From assembly GCF_026151205.1 (NCBI RefSeq), contig NC_087072.1, positions 24,703,799 to 24,767,798 on the forward strand: DNA of 64,000 nt. The letters run 5' to 3'. The stretch comes from Bolinopsis microptera (lineage: Eukaryota > Ctenophora > Tentaculata > Lobata > Bolinopsidae). Position 1 is the stretch's first letter. Each line of letters begins with the position of its first letter. A program made the position numbers and the translations under genes. Below the pieces are notes generated by a model. It was not told the DNA's origin and ran no database searches. It was given only the letters and a program-made list of their open reading frames with translations. This document shows, piece by piece, positions 10,101 to 21,169 of this stretch.

Positions 10101-13079
10101 TTTTTTACCCGTAATTACAGTTATAATTTTACAGTGGAGAATCGAACTAAATTCATAATAATATTATATATTCTTTAATAACAGACCAATTTGATCTATC
10201 TGGAATATCTTCAGGGTTTACTCATACAAGTGCCAGCGAGTTAATGTCGGAACTGAGGATTTGCAGATTGCACCCAATCAGAATTGGCTCGATGTAAATT
10301 TTGGATCCAAGACAATTACAATATTCGTACTGCTACCTACCGAGGTGATTCTGCTCCAAGTTCATGATAGATAATTTTAATGGACAATACGTTTTACAGT
10401 GAAAATATTAATACAGTATAATTTTATCAAAAGAAATATTATACTTCCTCGATAATCATGTAAATTCCACCATAAGATATAATCTTTAAATGTAACTTGC
10501 TTCCATCCCAGCAAGGAGATGGGCAGTTTGAAACACTGATAATCAACCCAACAAGTGTACTGAAACATGAACACACGGTAGAAGACGGGAACTTTCACCT
10601 TGTCTTGAAGCTTAACATTCCTATCTGTACTCTACTGGACTCTAAAACGGGCGGTGATTCTAAAACAATCCACTTTGTCCTGGACACACATCCCGACCCT
10701 AAAGGTGCAATCTTGGGACTATTGGGCCAGCACTTTCCTGATAGTCCTAAGTTAAGTAAAATGGCAAGAGTTGACGTATCAGCGGAAACTATCCAGATTC
10801 GTGGTAACGTCACCACGATAGTGTCTACTCCTGTGCCGGTAAGGTGTTTCAACCTTTTTCAATGATAAATACTCAAATACTGTTAAAATCTGTAAGCTTT
10901 TAAAAATCACCATATGCTTTTAATCAATTGGTTGTTCTGCACACATATCTTCGATCGATAAAACTTGGATTTTTAGCGGATTTAAGCCTTCCTGTGGCCT
11001 CCTTCGTAATATTGAACTATTTATCAGGAAGAACGGGCCATCAGAATAAGTCAGACTCGACAGATGCTTTCAGAAAAAATAAACGAACCTCTACCACAGT
11101 TTGAACTTGGGCTTTCTCAACCAGAAAAGCAAAAGTTAAAATCTTTTATCGCGTCAGAGCCGATCCTGACAAACCCCAAAGTTCCTACACCATCTCCAGT
11201 TGAAAATGAAGATCCAGTGACGTCATCACCGATCAAAACAATCCCTGACTCATTGCCTGCCACTGTCATACCTGACTCACTAAAGTTGGTTGATAATACC
11301 GGTGATGATATTAATTGGCAACTGCAGAGTTCCTTTGACTACAACAGTAAAATCAACGATTCAGAGTTGTCGGTCGGAGATGACACAATGGAAGACTTTG
11401 TCAACGATTTTCCAGTAAAAGAAGAAAGTTCACCAAAAAATGAGACAACATGTGTAGAAGATTTGAAAAAGGCAAATAGAGTTACCAAACCATCTCTAGA
11501 TATGTCTAATCTTGCGTCAGCTTCAAGCACTAAGAACTATAAGAAAAAGAAGAAACCTCTGAAATTTGAAGATTGTGAGCCAGCTTCAGCAGTCATTCTA
11601 GTTGGGACAGACAACAAGAAGGGTCCTGTGGCTGCAAAAACTGATGAGACGATTAAAATACAAAATAATTTTGACAGACAGATGTTGAGTAAACCTAGTG
11701 ACAAAGAAGACAGCATTGAAGTCTTGAATGTGGTTAAAGCTATGGATGACCCTATCATTGAAATTGAGGATCCAAGAACTGAAATTGAAATTGAATCGCC
11801 TGAGAAAGAACAGATAAGAGTTGAGGTTTTAGAGTCAAGCTCTGAGGATAATTCCCCAAATCTAAGTCAAGAACTTGAACGAATAAATCAGGATATCAGT
11901 ATGAAAGCTCCTAGCAGTCCTGGCGATGTTTACAAATCTATGCTGAAAGATGGTCTGAAAGAATCCTGTAAAGAGGCTCTGTCTGCGAAGAATTCCCCAG
12001 CTCAGAAGAAGTTACAGGGTGCCTTTAAGCGTCGGCTAATGGATACTGATGAAAATTATCTGTGCTCTCAAAATTCTCAGGAATCACCGACTCCTTCTCA
12101 AGTAAAGAAATTACCTGCCTTTGCTCGCAAAAGAGAACTTCCACCCATAAATACATCTTCAACTTTTGTCATTTCAAAGAACAATTCTCTTAATCAAATG
12201 AGGAGACGTGAAAATTCCGATGAAACATTTGCAGAAGAAATTATTCCGGTTCCACCTGGGAGACAGTCAATACTGAAAAAGAAATTCTTGATTAAAAATA
12301 CAGGTCCTTCAACACCAAAACTAGGAAAGTTTGATTTCGATGAGAAGAGTCCGGCAAAATCTGATGCGTCCTGGGTGAAAACTGAGAAGAAAAAGAAGCG
12401 AATAGCTGGCTTCAAGACAAAAAAGCAGAAACTTGAAGAGGAAAGAGACGCGAAGAGGAAATTGAAGGAGAAAAAGAAGAAAGAACAGCCAAATAAGGTA
12501 TACAAGGTGTTCTTAGTCAAGATTTCCAAATATGTATACTATATAATATTATACTGATCGTAACCTAGCAACTTTTGTTGTTTCAAAACAATTTACAGTT
12601 GTTCAATGGGTTGACCTCGGCCTCATAACGGTGGCCTTCACCTGAATTTCATCTGCCCCACCTCTCGGGTCGGGTTAAGGATTGTGAAGAAGGCAATAGG
12701 GTAACGGGTAAGGGATGCAAAGCATATTTAATTTTGTAGAGTAGGCTAGAGTTTTAAGGAGGAAATGACAAAGTTAGGACTGACATTTTGTTAACAGCTG
12801 AAACCTAAACTTTTTAGAAGTTGACCAAAAGAAAGCAAATAGATGTTAGTGTTTCTGGCTCCGAGGGAGAAGAAGCAGTGGAGATGAAAGAAGAAAAGGG
12901 CCCTAAACTGGTGAGAGAGAACTTTGTCTGCTAGCTTCATTAAAATAATTTGACCAGTTTTCAGTTCCCACATTTATTGCCATAATCAAGATAAGGGACC
13001 GGATCCATAATTTCAGGAGCTGAAGAGCAAATCACCCAGCCCTCAACCTACTAGACGTTCAACCCGGTACTCAATGAGG
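6928..13079 (+). CDS. SYCP2: Synaptonemal complex protein 2 homologue, N-terminal exons 1-12
   Basis: SYCP2 is a lateral-element (meiotic chromosome axis) protein that pairs with SYCP3 through a C-terminal coiled coil. Exons: 6928-6942, 7234-7359, 7521-7715, 9179-9203 (25 bp), 9344-9435, 9608-9699, 9820-10110, 10215-10344, 10512-10838, 11028-12497, 12818-12910, 13017-13079. All have AG/GT borders and compatible phases. Residues about 180-320 give the clearest match to vertebrate SYCP2: GDYELQV..LLFRL, FLRIKDATFEKDCRIFLNTVN and LDVNFGSKTITIF align with GDYDLQV..ALCRM, FKRIKDSEFETDCRIFLNLVN and IDFNLGSQTLSFY of the human ARM-like domain. Exon 9 (residues about 323-431) matches the Spt16M-like domain. 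Exon 10 encodes a long acidic/lysine-rich disordered region. The start at MSDKE is inferred from its good donor and phase; a further 5' exon cannot be excluded. The paralogue SYCP2L is the main alternative name. Confidence 0.88.
7156..7188. repeat. (TTAC)n microsatellite
   Basis: About eight copies of the tetranucleotide ACTT/TTAC lie in SYCP2 intron 1, upstream of exon 2. This is a simple repeat with no other visible role. Confidence 0.9.
7771..8912 (-). mobile_element. 1.14-kb retro-insertion with poly-A tail and 13-bp target duplication, in SYCP2 intron 3
   Basis: On the minus strand the insert ends in GCGCCCTCGACC followed by a run of about 17 A (poly-T at 7771-7787 on +). The 13-bp sequence AATCCCAATATTT occurs immediately on each side (7758-7770 and 8913-8925), which is the hallmark of target-primed retrotransposition. 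The body has several minus-strand open stretches (8704-8909, 8416-8634, 8083-8400) without recognisable reverse transcriptase. It is therefore either a 5'-truncated 3' portion of an L1/Tx1-like LINE, a SINE-like composite, or a processed transcript. Near-identical target duplications argue for a fairly recent insertion. The SYCP2 frame is unaffected because it sits wholly between exons 3 and 4. Confidence 0.82.
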
Positions 13080-13385
13080 GTTAGTAACTTAGTTAGTAAC
13101 TTAGTTAGTAACTTAGTTAGTAACTTAGTTAGTAACTTAGTTAGTAACTCAGTTAGTAACTTAGTTAGTAACTTAGTTAGTAACTTAGTTAGTAACTTAG
13201 TTAGTAACTTAGTTAGTAACTTAGACTTAATTAACTTAGACTTTAGTAACTTAGTTAGTAACTTAGTTAGTAACTTAGTTAGTAACTTAGTTAGTAACTT
13301 AGTTAGTAACTTAGTTAGTAACTTAGTTAGTAACTTAGTTAGTAACTTAGTTAGTAACTTAGTTAGTAACTTAGTTAGTAACTTA
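13080..13385. repeat. 12-bp minisatellite (GTTAGTAACTTA)n beginning at an SYCP2 splice donor
   Basis: About 25 copies of a 12-bp unit run from the first base of SYCP2 intron 12. One interruption (TTAGACTTAATTAACTTAGAC) lies near 13222-13245. The exon ends ...TCA ATG AGG and the next six bases, GTTAGT, are both the presumed 5' splice site and the start of the first repeat unit. Because the period is a multiple of three and lacks stops in some frames, long spurious open frames exist on both strands (VSNL and LLTK repeats); I do not regard these as proteins. Confidence 0.92.
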
Positions 13386-13707
13386 ATTATCTTAAATTTG
13401 ATCCTTCGAACAGCTGTTGAGCAATGAAAAACAAACATAATCTTAGCAAAATGAATATATTTCTTTTATCTTCAGCATTTAATCAGTCACATAATCTGAG
13501 AATATCAAAGGTTAGTATGAAAATGTCAAAAATTCTCATCAAAAATGTAGTAAAGTCTCAAAAAATTAATTTAGAATCTCGTCAAAATGGAATAGTTTAA
13601 AATCGGAACAAAATTAATGGCATATACTATAATAATGTGGAGTCTGCAGTAGTTCATTAAATCAAAAAGACGCAATTCAAAAATTGATAGACTGAAATTA
13701 TATCAAT
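13386..13707. other. Intron 12 sequence between minisatellite and LINE
   Basis: AT-rich intronic DNA. I see no coding potential, RNA gene or clear repeat in it apart from its boundary with the LINE's (ATT)n tail. Confidence 0.5.
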
Positions 13708-16630
13708 TATAATAATAATAATAATAAGTAGGAATTTATACATCGCTTTATAGCCATAAAGAACTCAAAACCCAAAGATTCAGTTCAAACCATCTAAAGC
13801 GACTCATGAGTAACATGTACATAAGAACTTATTTTTATGAAGTATGGATTTTATGAGAAAGGTAATACATGATACTTATACAAATACGTTTTCAAAGAGA
13901 TGAGTTTTTAGTTTCTTTTTAAATAAGACGATATCGGTTAGTGTTCTCAATTGATAAGGAAGCTTATTCCAAACAGAGGGTCCGCAGTAGCTGAAACTTC
14001 TCTCGGTTTTACTATAGTTTGAAATAGGAGGAACATTTAGGAGGAAATAGTCTTCTTCAGTTCTTAGTACACGTACAGGTTGACTTTTGATGTCAATACA
14101 TTTGATGATATACTCCGGCGCTATGTTGTTAACGCATTTGAACACGGTTAGAGCAATCTTATACTCTATTCGTTGTCGTATCGGAAGAAAATGGGCTTTT
14201 TTCAGGAATGGAGTGACACTGTCCCATTTTTTGATAGCTTTCCAACCAAACAGGAATCGAACACAGGAATTTTGTACCTTCTGGAGTTTCTTTATTAGAA
14301 GATCAGGTAAACCGTACAAGAGTCCATTGCAGTAGTCTAGTTTTGAAAAGATCAAGCAGTGAATGAGCTGTCTTTTTAGATCATAGTTAAGCTTTGAGCC
14401 TATAACTCGAAGGTTTCTCAGATGGATGTTGCAGCAACTGATAATTGAATTTATTTGGTCTTCAAATGTTAGGAATTGATCAAATAGGACACCTAAACTT
14501 TTCACTGTGCGGGATGCATCCACAGGGTCAGCTGCATTGTCAAGTTGTATTGAATCGACTGGACATGAAGAGTAACTGTTCTTGGTCTGTACTACAAGAG
14601 CTTCTGTTTTGTTTTGGTTCAGTTTGAGTTTATTTTGGGTCATCCAGGTCTTAATATCTTCAAAACAATTTGTTATTCTCTCTTCGATTGTTGAGAGATC
14701 TCGAAATAGTGGGTTAAACTCAATGTACAGTTGAGTGTCATCTGCGTACATGTGGATGTTAAATCCATGTCTCTTTGCGATCTGATTGAGCTCCTTTGTG
14801 TAAAGTATAAACAGAATTGGACCTAGAATTGAACCTTGCGGGACTCCAATTCTAAGGAAGCATCTCTTTGATCTTGATTTATCAATAGTTACTGTGAAGG
14901 ATCTGTTATTAAGGTATGATGTAAACCATTCGAGAACAGTACCTTCAAAACCAAAGTCCTTTTTTAGTTTTTTTAGGAGCAAGTGATGATTTACAGTATC
15001 AAAAGCAGCACTGAGGTCCAAAAGGAGGAGGATAACCTTACTTTTCATGTCACTGATACAAAGAAGATCATTGTAGATGGTAAGGGTCGCAGTTTCGCAG
15101 CTATGATTTGACCTATAACCACTTTGATGCTCAGCATGAAGATTGTGATAGTCAAGATGTTTGGTCATCTGTTTCTGGACGCTCTTTTCAATGAGTTTCG
15201 AGAGGAAAGGTAAGTTACTAATCGGTCTATAGTTGTTGAAGCTATTGACATCTCCTTTATCATCTTTGATGGCTGGTCTGACAAGAGCACTCTTTAGGAC
15301 TGACGGAAATTTTCCAGTGACAAGTGAGTCATTGATAATAAATGACACAATTGGTTTAACTTCATTAAAACACTGCATTAGAAGTTTTAGAGGGATGGGA
15401 TCCTCTTCACATTCTTTTTTGTTAAGGTCAGAAAGAATCTTTTTGAGATCATTGTCGCTTATGGTTTCAAATTGGCTCCAGGCTTCACCTTGAAATGGTT
15501 CAGAGTGGGCAAGAAGAATGTCAGCTGCAGTATCATTGTTAATGGCAGAGTAAATCTTTTCCACTTTATCATTGAAAAACTCTTTCATCTCCTCACATAG
15601 AGTTTCAGCAGGTTTGTTATTAGGCTTCAAGTTTTTAGATATGTCCCGATCCATCAGCTGATTGACTATTTTGTAGGTATCTTTTTTATTGTCCTCACAG
15701 CTTTGCAGACGATTTTCATAGTATAGCTGTCTAGTGGTGTTTATAACTGCCTCGGCATGCTTAACAGCTTTTTTATAGTCTAATTTTGAATCTGCAGTTT
15801 TAAGTCTCCTGTTGTCACGTTCAGCTTTTCTTCGTTTCCTTCTGGCAGTTTGACATTTTGTGTCCACCCACTTGCTTTGATCAGGATTAATGCTAAAACA
15901 GATAAGGGGAGCATGTTTATCAAGAATTCTGCGAAGTTCTTTGTTATAGAGTTCCGTGGCAGAGTTGCAGTCAATAAACTTGTTGGGGTCATTTATGTCA
16001 GATAGCAACAGATCCTCCTTAAAAAGATTTATGTCTATATCTGATATCTTTCTGCCCACCATATCTTCTTTGTTGCTTCCTTTGTGGTGAGGAAAGGCAA
16101 TAGAGAAATTTACGAAGTAGTGATCTGATGTTGTTACTGTTTTAGCTACATCTATATCTTTTATGTTCAACATATCACACGCATTGCTTCTAGTAAGAAC
16201 AAGGTCTAAGATTCCACCCCCAATGTGTGTTGAACTGGAAATATGCTGGATGAGGCCATAGTTTGATATGAGATGGATAAAATTTATCGTATCAGGATCA
16301 GTGAGGTCTTCGACATGGATATTGAAGTCTCCAGCAATGATCAGTCTACCTGGAAGGTGAGTTAGACTGTCAAGATATTCATCAAATTCCCGTAAAAAGT
16401 CTGTCATTTTGGACATTTTAGCCGTACAAGATCGATAGACACAGCAGAAACGAAGAAGGTCATTGGAACTTGACTTCAGCACACTCTCAACATGTTCAAA
16501 GGATTTATGGGTCTTTGTAGGGCGTTTATTGAAGCTAAGATCTTTCTTAAAGGCAATAGCGACACCACCTCCTCTACCAGCTCTAGATTGGTGAACAATA
16601 TTATAGCCTAGGTCTTTAATTTCCGCTATT
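13708..16630 (-). mobile_element. L2/CR1-like LINE, 5'-truncated but with a long intact ORF2
   Basis: The minus-strand frame is open from about 16628 to the stop at 13876 (868 residues from the first Met at 16482, about 50 more upstream in frame). It begins inside an APE-type endonuclease: the upstream part reads RAGRGGGVAIAF, then come LIIAGDFNIH, ILDLVLTR and the TSDHYFVNF block. The reverse transcriptase has FNNYRPISNLPFLSKLIEK, DLSAAFDTVNHHLLL, GVPQGSILGPILF and the catalytic MYADDTQLY. The tail ends with SVWNKLPYQLR, common in the L2/CR1/Crack group. The 3' end carries a (ATT)n microsatellite tail around 13708-13725, typical of these clades. The N-terminal part of the endonuclease and any ORF1 are missing, so the copy is truncated, yet I see no internal stop or frameshift, implying a young insertion in SYCP2 intron 12. 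Confidence 0.9.
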
Positions 16631-17359
16631 TTTGACGTATTATAGTCGATTATAAGCGATTTTTTTGAACCGCTTATATAATCGTTAAAAAATCGATTAT
16701 AAAAGGCTGTTTTTTTAAAAAGCGCCCAATAAGCGATTATCAGCGCTGATTAAAAAATTTCATTTATGGAAACCTGCCCTAAAATATCCATTACCAATCT
16801 TTCAAAAATCATTTATTAAACGTCACACTCGTAAAGCATAAGGGGCAAAATTTCTTTTTTCAATTGTCAAAACACTGTCACTGTTACTATTATAGCACTG
16901 GCACATAAAAGTAAAATTCATGATCGTGAAATCACACGAAAATTGAAACTGCAAGTCAAATGTACGAGATATTGCACACTATACAGTTAAAACTTGAAAA
17001 GGAAATAAGAATGGTTACCAAGGACCACATAAAGTGCTTTTGAAACTTTAAATGGTTACAACAAGTTTTTATACGTATCTTGGTAATCTGTCTCTCAAAT
17101 AATTCACTGTCGTTAACTCGAATGTTTCTCTCGGTGGCTTTTATTCGTGTTTTCGTCGACCATACCTTTCACGCCTGGACATCTAAAGGTATACTCATAC
17201 TCATGTCTTAGTGTCTTGGTCTTCTTCGTTTCTTCCTGAGTTTGTTTCTTCTATCCTTGGACCTGCCAGATTGAATAAAATTATCATGGTCTTGACATTT
17301 CTAATATCATGCTCATTAGAAAATGTCAGAATAATGCAGTTCAATGCAATCATGGCTAA
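16631..17359. other. Intronic AT-rich segment with short palindromes
   Basis: This stretch lies between the LINE and the class A receptor gene. It starts with imperfect palindromes around CGATTATAAGCG / CGCTTATATAATCG (about 16645-16690) and further AAGCGATTATCAGCGCTGATT near 16730. The rest is plain sequence that may include the 3' UTR of the receptor. I see no other gene. Confidence 0.45.
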
Positions 17360-18331
17360 TTAAAAACACTCAGGATATTTACCTTGGCTAGAAGCAATAG
17401 CATTGCTGGACATCAACTGTTTAGAGCCCAATATCCGAGACAAGAGAAACTCTCTGAAGCTAGTAACTGTCAAGCTGTAGACGTAGAAGTTGCTCATAGT
17501 GTTGAAGTAGACACAGGAAAGGGAGATCCTGAGGTATTCGTTGTGGAAGAAACTCTTTTTATCTGCCAATCTAGGGCCAACAAAAATGTAGATGGCGTAA
17601 GGTATGAGTGATAAGCAGTAGATGACTGCAATAAGGATAATAGTTATGATGCCTTGCCATTTGATCGTGTGCCTCCCTTGACTAGCGACTTTCTTCGCAA
17701 TGATGAGCAAATTTACGGTAGAAGCGATAACTAGAAAATTTGGAATGACCATGAAGACCGTGGACAGCAGTGGTCTTAGCCATTTCCAGATAACAGAGGA
17801 ATAACCAAAATCACAGGTGTATGATCTGTAAACGTAGATTTGGTCACTTTTGTCTACCAAGAAGAAAGCAGCTGGAATACTTAACACAGATATCCAAATA
17901 ACTGCACAACCAATGTGAGCCTTTCTTGACTCCAGTCCCCTGGCTCTCAGAGGCGCACGTAGGATGACAAGCTTGCAAGTTGTCATAGAACATATGAGAT
18001 ACAGTCCTACTACATAAAGGTAATTCTTAATGTAGGGCTGAATGTGACAGAACCATTCACCCAGTACCCAACTATCTGCTATCAAAGTGATAACTCGTGG
18101 CAATGCCCCTGATAGAGACACCATTAAATCACACACGGCTATGTGCCGGATGATAGCTACGATACAACTGTGAAGTTTAAAGGCCTTATATCGGATTGAC
18201 GCTACAAGAATGGTAGTGTCTCCGATTAAGGATGAGATGAGGACGAAAAGCATGTACCCCACCCAAGTGTATCTTTCAGCTTCCTTCTGAATTCCAAACT
18301 CTGTTTTATTGGAAAAGTCGTGAGAGTTCAT
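17360..18331 (-). CDS. Rhodopsin-class (class A) seven-transmembrane receptor, single exon
   Basis: The 323-residue protein has seven hydrophobic segments: TM1 about 24-47, TM2 60-83, TM3 97-120, TM4 137-157, TM5 183-210, TM6 225-250, TM7 270-292. An N-glycosylation site (NKT) lies near residue 8. Family hallmarks visible are Asp2.50 (AVCDLMVS), Trp and Cys at the ECL1/TM3 start (WVLGEWFC), Trp4.50, a Pro in TM5 (VFMVIPNF), a Pro in TM6 (SLIPYAIY) and Arg-Glu after TM7. Two signatures are altered: the DRY position reads TCK (MTTCKLVILRAPLRAR) and NPxxY reads NFYVY. No introns are needed. It lies antisense inside SYCP2 intron 12. Many cnidarian and placozoan orphan receptors have this compact single-exon form; the ligand cannot be deduced. 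I chose the Met at 18331 because TM1 needs this N-terminus and no upstream in-frame start is evident. Confidence 0.85.
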   Translation of the reverse strand: MNSHDFSNKTEFGIQKEAERYTWVGYMLFVLISSLIGDTTILVASIRYKAFKLHSCIVAIIRHIAVCDLMVSLSGALPRVITLIADSWVLGEWFCHIQPYIKNYLYVVGLYLICSMTTCKLVILRAPLRARGLESRKAHIGCAVIWISVLSIPAAFFLVDKSDQIYVYRSYTCDFGYSSVIWKWLRPLLSTVFMVIPNFLVIASTVNLLIIAKKVASQGRHTIKWQGIITIILIAVIYCLSLIPYAIYIFVGPRLADKKSFFHNEYLRISLSCVYFNTMSNFYVYSLTVTSFREFLLSRILGSKQLMSSNAIASSQGKYPECF

Positions 18332-18884
18332 TGCACCTTGTACTTGAATGTAAATAGGGTAAATTAATATTGGCCCAATATTACATTTTGTTGAATTTGT
18401 AAAGTCTTGCTTCGTTCAAACGGCGTAGAGACTTGCTAAATATTTACGAATAGATCACAAAAAAATGTATTTCGGTTCCCGCTCATATCAACAATATTAT
18501 CAGAATGTTAATTGCCGATGTTAAAGCAGCTGTCGTATTCAAACTAAAATTAAAAATGCACGTAATTCTGATCACGAAATTTGTGATCGTAATAAGCATA
18601 TTCCGATTCGTATATATACAGGGTGGGCCAAACGTCAGTGGACATACGTTGGCCTTAATAGCTCAGTTACTGAGTGCCCAATTGAAATACATTTTTCTGG
18701 TATGACTTAGTATAGGGACTACGGGTGGAAGATGAATAATTAAATTTCCAACAGCATCTTGTTCCCTTCATTCTCTTTACACTCTCATCATACTGTAGAA
18801 TGAGATATATTAATAAGGCAATAAATATTGCAAATAATTTAGGGGTGTCTCTAATCTCCCTACAAGTTGATCGTTCATGCGTCA
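18332..18884. other. Intronic spacer upstream of the class A receptor
   Basis: This should contain the promoter and 5' UTR of the antisense receptor. The segment TATATACAGGGTGGGCC at about 18612-18628 resembles ends of some Tc1/mariner-like elements but has no convincing partner. I recognise no gene. Confidence 0.4.
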
Positions 18885-20786
18885 TCAACCTACACACCAT
18901 ATAAGGGCATGTCTGATCGCTGACGAGACCAGTCTCTGTTTTACGTCAGGAATAAGAGTTAAATGACAACTACTATGTCTGCGCCACAAAACCCCCTCCA
19001 TATTTGTCCCAACTTCCTTCAGTAACATAGACAAGTAGCTTTGTCTTGGTCGGCCTTGCTGTGCTCTACCGTGCGTAGGTTCCCAAAAGACTAAATCACT
19101 GGCAAGTAGCTCAGGTTGTCGGATGCAGTGTCCCGCCATTTTTAATCTCCTGCTTCGTAACTTGTTTGACAGCTTGGTAGGCTACCATACAAAGTTATAT
19201 CGCTGACCTTCTCCTTCCATGAGATACCCAGCACCATACGCAACATCTTTGTGTATGTCCCGTCCAAACATTTTTCTTGATCCTTTGTCAGTGTCCAGGT
19301 TTCTGATCCGTAGAGCAGTACTGATTCACAAGCCGCTATGAACAATCTAATCTTGAGGCTCTTTGAGAGTTTGGATTTCCAGATATCCTTCAGTCTATGT
19401 AGGGCACCCCACGCTTTTCCCTTTCTAACCCTTATATCCCTATCTGTGCTCTCAATCCAGGAGCCTAAGTAGATGAAATCATCCACATTTTCTATGGCTT
19501 CCCCGGATCGACTTTGTAGGTCGCTAGATCGATCCTCCATATTCAGTGTCATGACCTTGGTCTTGCCTTCGTTTATGTGTAGTCCCAAGCTTGCTGCCGC
19601 CGATTCTACTCTGAGCAGGAACTCGTTAGCCTTGTCCATGTCCTCAGATATAAGTGCTATATAATCTGCAAAGTCCACATCGGTGATGATCTTGGGCCCC
19701 ACTCTTCTGCAGTTCTGCTTTTTCTACGTTCGAGAGTGAGTCCAAGTCGCTCCGCATCATCGCCTATGGCTTGCCTCATACAGTAGTCGATGACTATTGC
19801 AAAGAGGTAAGGTGCTAAGGTGTCACCCTGTAACACACCTGCAAGTATCTCGAACAATTCTGTTTCTCCGTCTGGAGTTAGGACTTTGGCCATTGTCTTC
19901 TCGTACATGCCGTATAAGCTGTACGATTTTGACTGGAATGCCGTAAGCTTCTAGAATCTTGATCATTTTCCCACGATGTACACTGTCGAAAGCCTTCTTA
20001 AAGTCTATAAATGTCAGAACAGCTGGCAGTTTCCGACTCTTGACACCCTCCATAAGACGTCTCAGTACCAATATCTGCTGATTTGTTGACCTCCCTGGTC
20101 TGAATCCATTCTGGTTTCTGCGCAGAATTGTCTCGATTTCTGGCTTCAGCCTTCAACCGGTTTAGAACCATCTTGTTTAGAGACTTGGCAACTAGGGATG
20201 ACAAGCTTATTCCCCGATAGTTCATTGGTTCGCTAAGGTCGCCCTTCTTTGGAATTGGTATGATGTTGGCAGTTGACCATTGGTCTGGTTTCTCACCTTT
20301 CAATAGAGCATTGTTACAGAAGTCTAAGACAATTTGATCAAGGTCGAATCGTTTTAAGACTTCTGGGGCTATGTTGTCGTCACCCCATGCTTTCCCTTCC
20401 TTTATGCTGGACTTTGCTTTCTGTACTCATCCAACGTAAATGGTTCTGTTCCGATATTCAGAGGTGGGTGGACTGAATCAATATCCTCTTCCGCGTTCTC
20501 TACCGTCGGTTGTGAGCCGAGAAGAGTAGCAAAATAGTCCTTCCATTTCTGAACCCTTTCCGTTGGTGAGTTTCCCTTGATTTTGCCAGTATATGTCATA
20601 TGATGGAGCTTTACCCGTAATCTTATTGATCATGGTCCAGCTTTTAGCATTTCTGCCCAGTGCCCTGCCAACTTGCTTCTTCCAGTTCCCGGACCTGCCC
20701 CTCCAGCAGTTGCTCTTGGGCTGCTTGATAAGCATCGCCTAGCTTCTGTTTGCCCTCTTGAACAGCTATTCGGTTGTCTTCTGTAG
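18885..20786 (-). mobile_element. Decayed RTE-like LINE, 3' part, interrupted by a DNA element
   Basis: Reading the minus strand from 20786 leftwards gives successive pieces of a non-LTR reverse transcriptase in changing frames. They are: a leader with KLGDAYQAAQEQLLEG; WSTANIIPIPKKGDLSEPMNYRGISL; LTFIDFKKAFDSVHRGKM; ILAGVLQGDTLAPYLFAI; the catalytic block DVDFADYIALISEDMDKA (Asp-Tyr replacing the usual Asp-Asp); FIYLGSWI; a thumb/tail of ESVLLYGSETWTLTKDQEKCLDG; and MAGHCIRQPELLASDLVFWEPTHGR. The motif set is that of RTE/RTE-X-type LINEs. At least six frame changes or stops break it, so it is old. The DNA fold-back element at 20787-23958 inserted into it: an 8-bp duplication TTCTGTAG flanks that element. 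The 5' continuation would be right of 23967, where a short compatible frame is present (KLRECSIKYHSDATEDN across the duplication). Confidence 0.82.
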
Positions 20787-21169
20787 TAGACTGACCTGAA
20801 TTTTCACTTTTTCGTCCGATCATCTTGGAAAGTTTTTTGTACATCCCCATAGACGTAAATAGTAACCAAAAAAATTATTTTTGAAAAATTCGGAAATTTA
20901 GGTGTTCCCCAAGCCGTTTCCATGACAACCGCGCTCGCGAACCTCAGAAATCTGGAAAAATTCGATATCTCAGGACCCATTGCACCTACAGAGCTAAAAT
21001 TATGCTTAAAAGATGCGGAATTAGCACATTTATATGAGACTTATTAATAAACATATAGCCTAAAGTGCTCACTTTCGTCAAAAATTGCAAAAAACACATT
21101 TTTTGTACATTTCCATGGCAACCGCGCCCTAAAATTTGGATGTGCATCTCTATTTTTCAGTCAAACTAT

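Noticed and set aside
13043-13438. Long open frames on both strands (LLTK and VSNL repeats)
   Set aside because: They are translations of the 12-bp minisatellite in SYCP2 intron 12; open in several frames only because the unit has no stops in them.
20787-20850. Apparent N-terminus MGMYKKLSKMIGRKSENSG of the RTE-like LINE
   Set aside because: These codons are the terminal inverted repeat of the fold-back element; the LINE frame starts at the target duplication and the join is accidental.
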